DNA from: Microbulbifer sp. VAAF005
GTDB lineage: Bacteria > Pseudomonadota > Gammaproteobacteria > Pseudomonadales > Cellvibrionaceae
Assembly (NCBI RefSeq): GCF_030012985.1
Contig: NZ_CP120233.1
Coordinates: 4,583,001 to 4,647,000, forward strand
Direction of reading: 5' to 3'
Length of the DNA: 64,000 bases
Position numbers and translations under genes: made by a program. Under the pieces are notes generated by a model. That model was given only the letters and a program-made list of their open reading frames with translations. It searched no databases and was not told where the DNA came from. Shown in pieces: positions 22,821 through 29,630 of this stretch. How positions within the stretch are numbered: the first letter of the stretch is position 1; each line of letters starts with the position of its first letter.

Positions 22821-23014
22821 AGATGCATAACGCCGCTAGCAAGGGCAGCCGAAGCAACGCGTAGGCTGTCCAGCCCAACCCCGAAGGGGTTGGGCTGGAC
22901 AGCCTGGTTATGGCTGGCGCGCTCGGGACCGACTACTAGCACTTTGCCAGCCACAGTTTGGCTGGCCACTGCCCAATATTTACGAGGGAAGAACACAGCA
23001 CTTCCCCCAACCAA
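22817..23014 (-). CDS. Doubtful small cassette ORF (TTG start)
   Basis: A TTG start after AGGTAGGAA gives MVGGSAVFFPRKYWAVASQ and then VAGKVLVVGPERASHNQ. It runs through the whole attC site to a stop near the next gene. The portion before the attC is about 38 residues. The paralogous start in the 10417-10629 ORF supports either a real leader peptide or simple duplication of non-coding DNA. Confidence 0.25.
   Translation of the reverse strand: MVGGSAVFFPRKYWAVASQTVAGKVLVVGPERASHNQAVQPNPFGVGLDSLRVASAALASGVMHL
22825..22913 (-). other. attC-like site with perfect 18-bp stem
   Basis: GCATAAC to GTTATGG. Bases 22865-22882 and 22886-22903 are exact complements around a GAA loop (GCTGTCCAGCCCAACCCC arm). 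This is a far longer perfect stem than in neighbouring sites. Confidence 0.8.
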
Positions 23015-23203
23015 TTCCTACCTTATTGGCACTCCACGAAATTGCACCGGGCTGCCTCTTTTTACAACAACCGAGCGAACACTCTAGGAGCGAAACTACT
23101 TGAATAGCAATCAGTAAAATTGCTCAACACTGAATGCTATTTAGTGGCACTAAGCTTTCAGTTGCCACGTAAAATCAATAAAACTGACCGCCACAATAAC
23201 GCC
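22982..23203 (-). repeat. 220-bp cassette-leader repeat, copy B
   Basis: Counterpart of 10597-10816. The conserved core GCGAACACTCTAGGAGCGAAA is at about 23080-23100. It forms the 5' part of a cassette with no convincing gene and abuts the attC at 23194. Confidence 0.75.
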
Positions 23204-23289
23204 CACAGCAGGGGCGGCTGAAGCGAAGCGTAGGCCGTCCCGCAGAGGCCCCTATAGGGGCCGACGCTAACTGCCTGTGATTGTTAGCA
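23194..23289 (-). other. attC-like site
   Basis: CAATAAC to GTTAGCA, with GGCCCCTATAGGGGCC, a perfect 16-bp palindrome, in the centre. Confidence 0.8.
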
Positions 23290-23295
23290 TGTTCA

Positions 23296-23724
23296 CTATT
23301 TGACTTCAATATCATGACTTTCCCAACTTTCAAAGTGGTTAAACCAACTAAGGATGAAAGAGCCACTAGGAGATTTTTTTACAAAGTAGCCAATTCCTTT
23401 GCCTGGCTGTTTGTAAAGGTTTACCTCACATGAGTACTCTGAAGCTCGGACATATTGTGGCGATAACGACTTTAGCACTTCTGGGATATCCTCATGCATT
23501 AAAGTGCGCTCTTCTCCATCCTTTATTAACTTCGAGCACTCATTAATTATTTGCTCGTGCTCGATACTGCCATGTTTGCTCAGAAGTTCTTTAGCCTCGC
23601 CGATTGAGTTAATAGAGTTTATATCCCACAACCAGACAAACCCTATAGTTAAGAATATAAGGATTGCTGAAACTCCAATTGCTCCAAGAAACAGCCAATG
23701 CAGTATTCTATATAAAAATTTCAT
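23296..23724 (-). CDS. Membrane-anchored hypothetical protein
   Basis: 142 residues with one strong N-terminal helix (residues about 8-32, WLFLGAIGVSAILIFLTIGF) and a soluble remainder outside the cytoplasm. The soluble part has a helical stretch, AKELLSKHGSIEHEQIINEC, then LKSLSPQYVRASEYSCEVNL and a beta-like GIGYFVKKSPSGSFILSWF. Unknown family. Single-gene cassette with good attC sites on both sides. Confidence 0.65.
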   Translation of the reverse strand: MKFLYRILHWLFLGAIGVSAILIFLTIGFVWLWDINSINSIGEAKELLSKHGSIEHEQIINECSKLIKDGEERTLMHEDIPEVLKSLSPQYVRASEYSCEVNLYKQPGKGIGYFVKKSPSGSFILSWFNHFESWESHDIEVK

Positions 23725-23734
23725 ATTTACTGAA

Positions 23735-23839
23735 TGCTAACGCCTGCATCACCAGCCGGAGGTAATTGGAGGCTTTTTTGCAGCTCTACCGCAAAAAAGG
23801 TGCAAATTGCCGGAGGTCGGGTGCATGCCCTGGTTATGT
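23735..23839 (-). other. attC-like site
   Basis: TGCTAAC to GTTATGT, with complementary arms CTTTTTTGCAG.../CGCAAAAAAGG and CCGGAGGTAATTGGAGG blocks. Confidence 0.75.
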
Positions 23840-24346
23840 TTATTTCTCGTTCCATGCTAACCCCAATTGGGCTACCACTACAAAATCACTAAATTCTACA
23901 AAGAATAAAATGTACTCATCACCGTCATCATCAAGAAATCTTAAAATCGTATGTTCTTGACTAATAAATCTATTCCAAGGGCCATCTTCTTGGTCTGATG
24001 TTGAGATAAGACCATAATACTCAATTAGATTCCAATCTAAATTATCCAAAGCCCTAGTTTTGGTATCCGATATTTTCTTATAAATATGATCGATGAATAA
24101 TTGATAAGTAGTTTTGTAATCAGATTGTCTTTGTTCTATGAGTTTTCCAAACTCACCAATACTTTTTATTGTGTCTTCGACAATAGAGTTTAAACCAGTA
24201 TTCTTTTCGACAAGTGTTGCACTAAATATCCTTTTCGGATAGCCGATCACACACCTTAATGCATTGAGGAAGCCATTCAACTCAATTACTGCAGGCTCTG
24301 CTCTATGAATTTCAAGATTATTTGTTTTAATGGAACGACCTCTCAA
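23840..24346 (-). CDS. Hypothetical cassette protein with uncertain start
   Basis: About 168 residues, soluble. No ATG or GTG lies between the upstream attC and the conserved-looking coding part. Candidates are the TTG at 24346 (LRGRSIKTNN) and an ATT at 24331, which has GAGAGG seven bases upstream. ATT is a rare start codon. The body has VIELNGFLNALRCVIGYPKR, DTIKSIGEFGKLIEQRQSDY and a C-terminal beta part YILFFVEFSDFVVVAQLGL. Family not recognised. Longer frames enter attC DNA. Confidence 0.55.
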   Translation of the reverse strand: MRGRSIKTNNLEIHRAEPAVIELNGFLNALRCVIGYPKRIFSATLVEKNTGLNSIVEDTIKSIGEFGKLIEQRQSDYKTTYQLFIDHIYKKISDTKTRALDNLDWNLIEYYGLISTSDQEDGPWNRFISQEHTILRFLDDDGDEYILFFVEFSDFVVVAQLGLAWNEK

Positions 24347-24349
24347 AAA

Positions 24350-24462
24350 ACTTAACGCCAAGCTAAACGGCACAAAAAGTTGTGGTAAAGTGAAATGTGC
24401 CATGGCTTTTTGTGTCCGGTGGAGCACCAACGATGCAGAACGAATTTGAACGCCTTGTTATG
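24350..24462 (-). other. attC-like site
   Basis: ACTTAAC to GTTATGT, 113 bp. CGGCACAAAAAG pairs with CTTTTTGTGTCCG. Confidence 0.75.
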
Positions 24463-24466
24463 TATA

Positions 24467-24877
24467 TTAAGCTGAATAATTTTGATAAACCAAAAATACT
24501 AACGCACCTGCTAGAAAAACCCATGAAATATACTTACTAAAAATACCTTCTGCAGTTTGAATGCTAACTTCTAAGAGTTTTTTAGAAGTGTTACTTGGGC
24601 TAAGCATAGGGATAGAAACAAATACACTTTCATTTGGCTTAACTAATGAAAGACTTCCATCTGAATCACACCCTATAAACTCGCCCTGAGCATCATAGTA
24701 AGAAAGATTGCAGTCAACAAAGGATAGAGCTTTTCCTCCTATGTTTTTTAGCTCAATCTGCACATCTTTTTCATATATAGTTTTTCCCTCTTCGGTTACT
24801 CCGCGAACAGGTTTAATTGCCATACCACACACTTTTATCTCAGGTGGTAATTTTTTAATCTCGATATCTTTAATCAT
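24467..24877 (-). CDS. Tail-anchored beta-sandwich-like protein
   Basis: 136 residues. The soluble part (1-110) has an alternating beta pattern: KVCGMAIKPVRGVTEEGKTI, VQIELKNIGGKALSFVDCNL, ESVFVSIPMLSP. This resembles the FxLYD/Ig-like domains that handle an N-terminal cytoplasmic or periplasmic module, but no signal peptide is seen. One helix near the C-terminus (YISWVFLAGALVFLVYQNY) would anchor it in the membrane with the body in the cytoplasm. Function unknown. Single-gene cassette. Confidence 0.6.
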   Translation of the reverse strand: MIKDIEIKKLPPEIKVCGMAIKPVRGVTEEGKTIYEKDVQIELKNIGGKALSFVDCNLSYYDAQGEFIGCDSDGSLSLVKPNESVFVSIPMLSPSNTSKKLLEVSIQTAEGIFSKYISWVFLAGALVFLVYQNYSA

Positions 24878-24883
24878 GGTGAT

Positions 24884-24961
24884 GCATAACGCCGCCAGCA
24901 GGGGACGAAAAACCAGAGCGAAGCGGCGGTTTTTTGTTCCCTCTGGCTGGCCTTGTTAGGA
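24884..24961 (-). other. attC-like site
   Basis: GCATAAC to GTTAGGA, 78 bp, with CCAGCAGGGGACGAAAAACC and GGTTTTTTGTTCCCTCTGGCTGG forming the long imperfect arms. Confidence 0.8.
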
Positions 24962-25342
24962 GTATTTGATTTGATGCTGTTCATTTCCAGCTACCTCGAC
25001 CATGCTCTTAAATACCCAACGGTACTCAGACTCAAAACCTACCATAAACCGTTTGAGATTGCTCAATAGGGTGATGGCCTCCTGCCAGGATATGCTGGCC
25101 TTGTGCTTCTCTGTTTTCGGTGAAGATATGCCTGTTATTGGACTTACATACTCACTTTTTATGTATGACTCTATTGAGGCCGACTTATAAAATTTGAAGC
25201 CATCAGTCTCATCACTGGCATAATTATCAATGGTAAATATTAGTTCGTGCTGCGTACCTTCAGTGTCTCGAAAAGATGCACTCAAAGATCCACCGTCACG
25301 ATAGACATCAAGTGATAACAACTCAGATACTTCGGGAGTCAT
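24956..25342 (-). CDS. Hypothetical cassette protein
   Basis: 128 residues from MTPEVSELLSLDVYRDGG; the start is supported by TTAGGAG seven bases before the ATG. The longer frame is attC-derived. Soluble. Beta-like regions are SLSASFRDTEGTQHELIF and FYKSASIESYIKSEY, followed by a helical ISWQEAITLLSNLKRFMVGF. Family not recognised. The ribosome site overlaps the upstream attC core, a neat way for a cassette to carry its own translation start. Confidence 0.65.
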   Translation of the reverse strand: MTPEVSELLSLDVYRDGGSLSASFRDTEGTQHELIFTIDNYASDETDGFKFYKSASIESYIKSEYVSPITGISSPKTEKHKASISWQEAITLLSNLKRFMVGFESEYRWVFKSMVEVAGNEQHQIKYS

Positions 25343-25348
25343 CTTTAC

Positions 25349-25408
25349 TCCTAACGCCGTTAGCACCGGAGCAGCGTCAGCTGATTCCGGTGCCTGACCT
25401 GGTTATGT
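25349..25408 (-). other. Short attC-like site (60 bp)
   Basis: TCCTAAC to GTTATGT. GCACCGGAGCAGC pairs imperfectly with GATTCCGGTGC. Typical of the short attC class. Confidence 0.8.
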
Positions 25409-25411
25409 GTT

Positions 25412-25777
25412 TTACTTGAGCAATACACTTTTTAGTTGCTCCTCGTCCTCGCCATATTCTTTTACGAGATATTCTACTAACTCTAGAACACTAGCTCCAA
25501 TACGATTAATGGAATTAAGATCATCTATGTCGTAGGTGATAAAAACTGGACTGCCGTTTTCTAAATAGAACCCCGTAATACTGTAATCACTCTCCCAAAT
25601 AGGAATAACATCGATACCTTGAGGAGAAAAGTCTTCGTTTTCTAGCGAATATTTTAAGGGCGTGAATCTATACTCCAAATCTTCGTGAACGAATTCACCG
25701 TTCATAAGATTATGAATGGCATCAGGGAATTCCAGGTTTTTGATTTCTTTATCTCTTTTCTCTCCGATGATTATCAT
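25412..25777 (-). CDS. Acidic hypothetical protein, first visible cassette
   Basis: 121 residues, strongly acidic, soluble. It begins MIIIGEKRDKEIKNLEFPD, has FTPLKYSLENEDFSPQG, VIPIWESDYSITGFYLENG and FITYDIDDLNSINRIGASVL, and ends with EYGEDEEQLKSVLL. The middle (P-I-W, G-F-Y, G-S-P-V-F) suggests a SUKH/Imm-type small immunity fold, but this is weak. It is the right-most cassette, closest to where attI would be expected. A GTTATGT-like core lies just upstream at about 25791-25797. Confidence 0.55.
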   Translation of the reverse strand: MIIIGEKRDKEIKNLEFPDAIHNLMNGEFVHEDLEYRFTPLKYSLENEDFSPQGIDVIPIWESDYSITGFYLENGSPVFITYDIDDLNSINRIGASVLELVEYLVKEYGEDEEQLKSVLLK

Positions 25778-26138
25778 CTGACCTATTCCTTACACATAAC
25801 AGTTATATAGTAATCATTCTGATCACTATTATCCTGATTACTATCCTGGAATCAATCTTACGCCTTGGCTAAAAAATGTTATTCAAATCAAAAGATTATT
25901 TGCTTTTATGTCAGTCGTACCAAATGTAAAAATGATCACTTTGACTACTATCCCCAAAAAAGACTACCTTTGTAACTCATTGTATTTCATCAAATTTTTT
26001 CCTGATAAAGCTATTCTGCAAAAATAACAGTCAAGATGATCAAAAATACCCCTGTATGCCCATTAATTGTTAGCGACCGTTAGTGCAGATAGGGCTGGGA
26101 TTGAGCAACAGCTATGGCCTGGGTATTTCAAATGTATA
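25778..26138. other. AT-rich end of the array, no integrase; possible attI side
   Basis: Contains a core-like ACATAAC (25791-25797) but no palindromic attC arms next to it, as expected for attI or a degenerate last site. Near-repeats CTGATCACTATTATC and CTGATTACTATC lie at about 25820-25850. On the minus strand TTGACT (about 26030) followed by TTTAT-like bases could be a cassette promoter, but this is weak. No coding frame resembling IntI exists here or up to 26744. Confidence 0.45.
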
Positions 26139-26390
26139 GAGCCGCTGAATAATTTCATGATACTTCTGGCTAACCGGGCGTTTCACAATCAAGATGCGGT
26201 TCGACGGAAATGTCTGGACCGTTACAACGTCGTGGTGCAGGTTGCTAATAACTCTACAAGCGTCGAAGGGTGTGTCTTGAAGGCGATAGCTGCTGCATTA
26301 CGGGGTTTGCAAAGCATTAGGTCCATTTGCATCGAGTTGCGCTTACTACTTATAGCCTTCAAGGTGCGCATAGAATGAGTGGCTCCGTTG
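26139..26390 (+). repeat. Diverged copy of the 265-bp TIR element
   Basis: GAGCCGCTGAATAATTTCAT, then CTTCTGGC, TTCACAATCAAGATGCGG, AATGTCTGGACC and later GAAGGCGATAGCTGCTGCAT through TATAGCCTTCAAGG. These follow the same order as the element at 45554-45818 (read on its minus strand). Ends are worn, so the right border is approximate. A short + strand frame inside it (26067-26378) is not a gene. Confidence 0.7.
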
Positions 26391-26744
26391 CGATTGCCTT
26401 GCGTTATAGATTGCCTTGAGCATTTACGTTTCAGGGTTTGTATCAATTAACGTTCCTGATGGGGAGTAGGGCTATTCCGGGGCTGTTTAATCCACTTACG
26501 AATACCTCCCTAGAATGGTTAAAAGCCTCCGTTTTATCAGTTTATTTAAAGAATAATCTTTAGGTGTGACTTATCGGCCGAGGGGCTTTTTGCGTAAGGT
26601 AGTCAAGAGTATCTAATTGGCTTCCCTCTCTCAGGCCGCGGCTGCCTGACTTATAAGTCTACAGCCCAAAATGGTCAGTTCCGTTTATGACTAGTTCCGA
26701 TACCGTCCAATCCATACACTGGTAGTCAGAAACGAGAGAGACTT
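26391..26744. other. Intergenic region before the repair operon
   Basis: No gene seen. The last 30 bases hold a GAGAGA ribosome-binding site for the ATG at 26745. I see no clear Ada-box or promoter pair. Confidence 0.5.
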
Positions 26745-28211
26745 ATGAAGATTGATGCAGCAGTTTGCTCCAGTGCGCGATTGGCCCGAGACCGGCGCTT
26801 TGATGGGCGCTTCTATACCGCAGTGAAAACAACCGGCATTTTCTGCCGCCCGATCTGTCCCGCTCGGCCACCGCTGGAGCGCAATGTCACTTATTTCGAG
26901 ACTGCGGCGGAGGCGGCCAATGCGGGCTTTAGGCCTTGTCTGCGCTGTCGCCCCGATTCTGCGCCGGGCAGTCCAGCTTGGGGATTGGTTTCGACCACCG
27001 TACAGCGCGCTTTAAAACTGATGCGCAGTGAACGCGAGCCTCAATCTGTGGAGCGGCTTGCAGAGCGTCTCGGGGTCAGCAGCCGCTATTTACGCCGTCT
27101 GTTCTCTGAACACCTGGGGGTAAGTCCCTTAGCGGTTTGGCAAACCGAGCGGGCACTGTTTGCTTTTCGTTTACTGCGAGATACGGACCTGCCTATTGCT
27201 GAAATAGCCTACGAGTCCGGTTTTAACAGCTTGAGACGCTTTAACGGCGTATTCAAACAGATCTACAAACGCACCCCATCCGAGGTGCGCAGGGAGGGAC
27301 ACGCAGTGCGCGCGGAGAAGGCGAGTGCCACACGGGTGCGGTTGTACCTGGATTACCGCCCGCCATTAGATTGGCAACAACTCCTGGCTTTCTTGGGAAC
27401 TCGCGCTTTGGCGGGGGTAGAGCAGGTGGAGGGGGAGGTCTATTCACGCAGTTTCGAGCTGGATGCCTGTCGCGGCGTGATGGAGGTTTCTCATGATCCG
27501 GAACGCAATCGCCTGGTAGTGGAGATATTTGGCCAGGAAGGTGGGGCAGGGTTATATCTACTGAACCAGCGCCTGCGCCGGTTGTTTGATCTGGATGCGG
27601 ATATTGAAGAGATCCAGACGGTATTAAATGAAGATCCACTGCTGGCGGATCAGTTGGCGAAGAATCCGGGCCTGCGCTTGCCCGGTGCCTGGGACCCATT
27701 CGAATATGCACTGCGGGCGATTCTCGGTCAGCAGATCAGTGTCGCGGCGGCGACCACTATTGCCGGACGTATCGTGGCCCGCTACGGGGAGTCTTTTGTG
27801 GACGATGCTGGCAGAGAGCGGTTTTTATTCCCAACGGCGGAGCGTCTCGCTGAGGCGGACTTTGCCGATCTGGGCTTGACCCGGGCTCGGATGAAAACCC
27901 TGCAGGAGTTTGTCGCCGCAACTTTGGATGGCCGTGTGAGTTTTGCCGATCAGTCCCTGGAGGATTGGTGCAATCAAGCCACGGCACGGCCGGGTATTGG
28001 CGATTGGACGGCGCATTATATTGCTATGCGTGGCCTGTCGATGCCGGATGCTTTCCCCGCGTCGGATTTGGGTATTCTGCAAGCCCTGGGCAGTGATGGC
28101 GAAAAGGCAAAACCCAAGCAGGCCCTGGAGCGGGCAGAGCAGTGGCGGCCCTGGCGGGCATATGGAGCCATTTTGTTGTGGCAGTCCCTGAAATCTGGAG
28201 AGAAAAAATGA
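26745..28211 (+). CDS. alkA: Ada-AlkA type DNA-3-methyladenine glycosylase II
   Basis: 488 residues in three parts. Residues 1-80 are an Ada N-terminal zinc/methyl-acceptor domain with Cys residues in GIFCRPICPARPP and RPCLRCRPDS. Residues 85-190 are an AraC-type helix-turn-helix domain (ERLGVSSRYLRRLFSEHLGV, IAYESGFNSLRRFNGVFK). Residues 200-485 are an AlkA glycosylase with the helix-hairpin-helix RPGIGDWTAHYIAMRG and the catalytic Asp in FPASDLG. It removes alkylated purines from DNA, and the Ada part probably senses methylphosphotriesters and regulates the operon. The next gene, ogt, overlaps its stop (ATGA). Such Ada-AlkA fusions are known in many gammaproteobacteria. Confidence 0.93.
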   Translation: MKIDAAVCSSARLARDRRFDGRFYTAVKTTGIFCRPICPARPPLERNVTYFETAAEAANAGFRPCLRCRPDSAPGSPAWGLVSTTVQRALKLMRSEREPQSVERLAERLGVSSRYLRRLFSEHLGVSPLAVWQTERALFAFRLLRDTDLPIAEIAYESGFNSLRRFNGVFKQIYKRTPSEVRREGHAVRAEKASATRVRLYLDYRPPLDWQQLLAFLGTRALAGVEQVEGEVYSRSFELDACRGVMEVSHDPERNRLVVEIFGQEGGAGLYLLNQRLRRLFDLDADIEEIQTVLNEDPLLADQLAKNPGLRLPGAWDPFEYALRAILGQQISVAAATTIAGRIVARYGESFVDDAGRERFLFPTAERLAEADFADLGLTRARMKTLQEFVAATLDGRVSFADQSLEDWCNQATARPGIGDWTAHYIAMRGLSMPDAFPASDLGILQALGSDGEKAKPKQALERAEQWRPWRAYGAILLWQSLKSGEKK

Positions 28212-28729
28212 TTGTCTATGAGAGTTACACCACGGAATTGGGGGATGTTGCCATCGCGGCCTGCGAGCAAGAGGGAGAGGGTCTCTCCCGAGGTATAGTT
28301 GCACTCCAGTTTTATGACGATGAACGACCATTGCGTTTGGGGGCCGGTTGGCAGCGGGGCGCCTCGGAGCTGACAGATTTGGCCGCCCAGCAGTTGCGGG
28401 AATATATCGCTGGCCAGCGCAAAAGCTTTGATTTGCCTCTGGCGCCAAAGGGTACTGAATTTCAGTGCCGAGTTTGGGATGCGCTGTTGCAAATTCCCTT
28501 TGGCGAAACCCGCAGTTACAGCCAGCAAGCCCAGTGGCTGGGCCAGCCCCGCGCTATCCGTGCAGTGGCGCGGGCCAATGGTGCGAACCCGATTGCCATC
28601 GTTATTCCCTGCCACCGTGTAATCGGAGCTAATGGCAGCCTTACCGGCTACGCCGGCGGCCTGTCTTTGAAAGCGCGCTTGCTCACTCTTGAGGGTGCCA
28701 ACTTTGTTCAGCAGGGCGAGCTGCTCTAG
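28208..28729 (+). CDS. ogt: Methylated-DNA--protein-cysteine methyltransferase
   Basis: 173 residues from the ATG at 28208, which overlaps the alkA stop by four bases. C-terminal half: FQCRVWDALLQIPFGETRSY, ARANGANPIAIVIPCHRVIG with the acceptor Cys in PCHRV, and GYAGGLSLKARLLTLE. It transfers the methyl group of O6-methylguanine to its own cysteine in a single turnover. The N-terminal part is the usual small ribonuclease-like domain. It forms an alkylation-repair operon with the Ada-AlkA protein. A longer in-frame start at 28142 lies inside alkA and lacks a ribosome site. Confidence 0.93.
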   Translation: MIVYESYTTELGDVAIAACEQEGEGLSRGIVALQFYDDERPLRLGAGWQRGASELTDLAAQQLREYIAGQRKSFDLPLAPKGTEFQCRVWDALLQIPFGETRSYSQQAQWLGQPRAIRAVARANGANPIAIVIPCHRVIGANGSLTGYAGGLSLKARLLTLEGANFVQQGELL

Positions 28730-28827
28730 CGGGTAATATTGGGAAAAGCGCAATCATCTCTCCCTAGCCACGGCCTCTTTGGCGCGAGATAATAAGCGGT
28801 TCATAATCATATCGAGCTGGAGGCCAA

Positions 28828-29364
28828 ATGCTGTACAGATTGGGGGATAAACAGCCACAACTGGAAGGTGAGGGCCACTATATTGCGCCCGGTGCCCATG
28901 TGATTGGAGATGTGCGTATGCTTGCGCACAGCTCCGTATGGTTTAACGCGGTGGTGCGCGGCGACTGTGCGCCGATCACTATCGGTGAATACAGCAACGT
29001 ACAGGATGGCTCGGTTCTGCATGCCGATGTGGGTGTGCCATTAACCATCGGTACCGGTGTCACCGTAGGCCATAAAGTGATGCTGCACGGCTGTGACATT
29101 GGTGATTACAGCCTGATTGGTATCAATGCCGTGATCTTAAACCGGGCCAAAATCGGCAAGTGCTGTATCATTGGCGCCAATGCGTTGGTGACCGAGGGCA
29201 CAGAAATTCCCGATTACTCTATGGTGCTGGGCTCTCCCGGCAAGGTAGTAAAATCTCTCGATCCCGCCACCTACGAGCTGCTCAAAGCCAGCAGCGATCA
29301 CTATGCGGCCAACGGCAAACATTTCGCCAGTGAATTGGTCCCGCTTGAGGCTAAAGATGTCTGA
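28828..29364 (+). CDS. yrdA: Gamma-carbonic-anhydrase-like hexapeptide-repeat protein
   Basis: 178 residues forming a left-handed beta-helix: repeated hexapeptides such as [46 protein letters not shown], and VITLR-like turns. Metal-ligand histidines are seen in [17 protein letters not shown]. This is the YrdA/PaaY family; some members bind zinc, and activity as carbonic anhydrase is not proven for most. The start ATG is preceded by GGAGG (AGCTGGAGGCCAA). It overlaps the next gene by eight bases. Confidence 0.9.
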   Translation: MLYRLGDKQPQLEGEGHYIAPGAHVIGDVRMLAHSSVWFNAVVRGDCAPITIGEYSNVQDGSVLHADVGVPLTIGTGVTVGHKVMLHGCDIGDYSLIGINAVILNRAKIGKCCIIGANALVTEGTEIPDYSMVLGSPGKVVKSLDPATYELLKASSDHYAANGKHFASELVPLEAKDV

Positions 29365-29572
29365 ACAACCGGTAAAAACCGTGCAGCCGAAAGAGCGCCC
29401 GGTTAAATCCCCCTGTATCTCCGTATGTGCCCTGAATGAGCAGGACCTGTGCGAGGGCTGTTTTCGCAGTGGAAACGAAATCAGCCGCTGGGGCTCCATG
29501 GATAACGATGAGCGCCGTGCAGTGTTAAAGCTCTGCACCGAGCGCGCGCGGCAAATGGGCCGAATCTGGTAA
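29357..29572 (+). CDS. DUF1289 family small protein
   Basis: 71 residues from [19 protein letters not shown]. Cysteine pattern C-x3-C (CISVC) and C-x2-C (CEGC) in [20 protein letters not shown] is the DUF1289 (YdhL) signature, probably binding zinc or iron. Function unknown; in many proteobacteria it sits near housekeeping genes. Translation is coupled to yrdA (start inside its last codons). The frame upstream of this ATG belongs to the yrdA region. Confidence 0.88.
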   Translation: MSEQPVKTVQPKERPVKSPCISVCALNEQDLCEGCFRSGNEISRWGSMDNDERRAVLKLCTERARQMGRIW

Positions 29573-29630
29573 ACAATCGATAGCGCTTTGTCGGGGCCGG
29601 GCCTCGCAGGGCCCGGAACTAAATGCGACT

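Noticed and set aside
22865-22903. Perfect hairpin considered as a terminator
   Set aside because: It sits in the middle of an attC site between GCATAAC and GTTATGG and has no T-run.
323-25408. CRISPR array, because of the regularly spaced palindromic repeats
   Set aside because: The repeats differ in sequence and length and are separated by genes rather than uniform spacers; no cas genes.
26067-26378. 103-codon + strand frame, first considered as an integrase remnant
   Set aside because: It lies almost entirely in a worn copy of the 265-bp TIR element and has no tyrosine-recombinase motif.
27253-28753. Several long minus-strand frames opposite alkA and ogt
   Set aside because: Pro/Arg-rich antisense frames over two well-supported genes.
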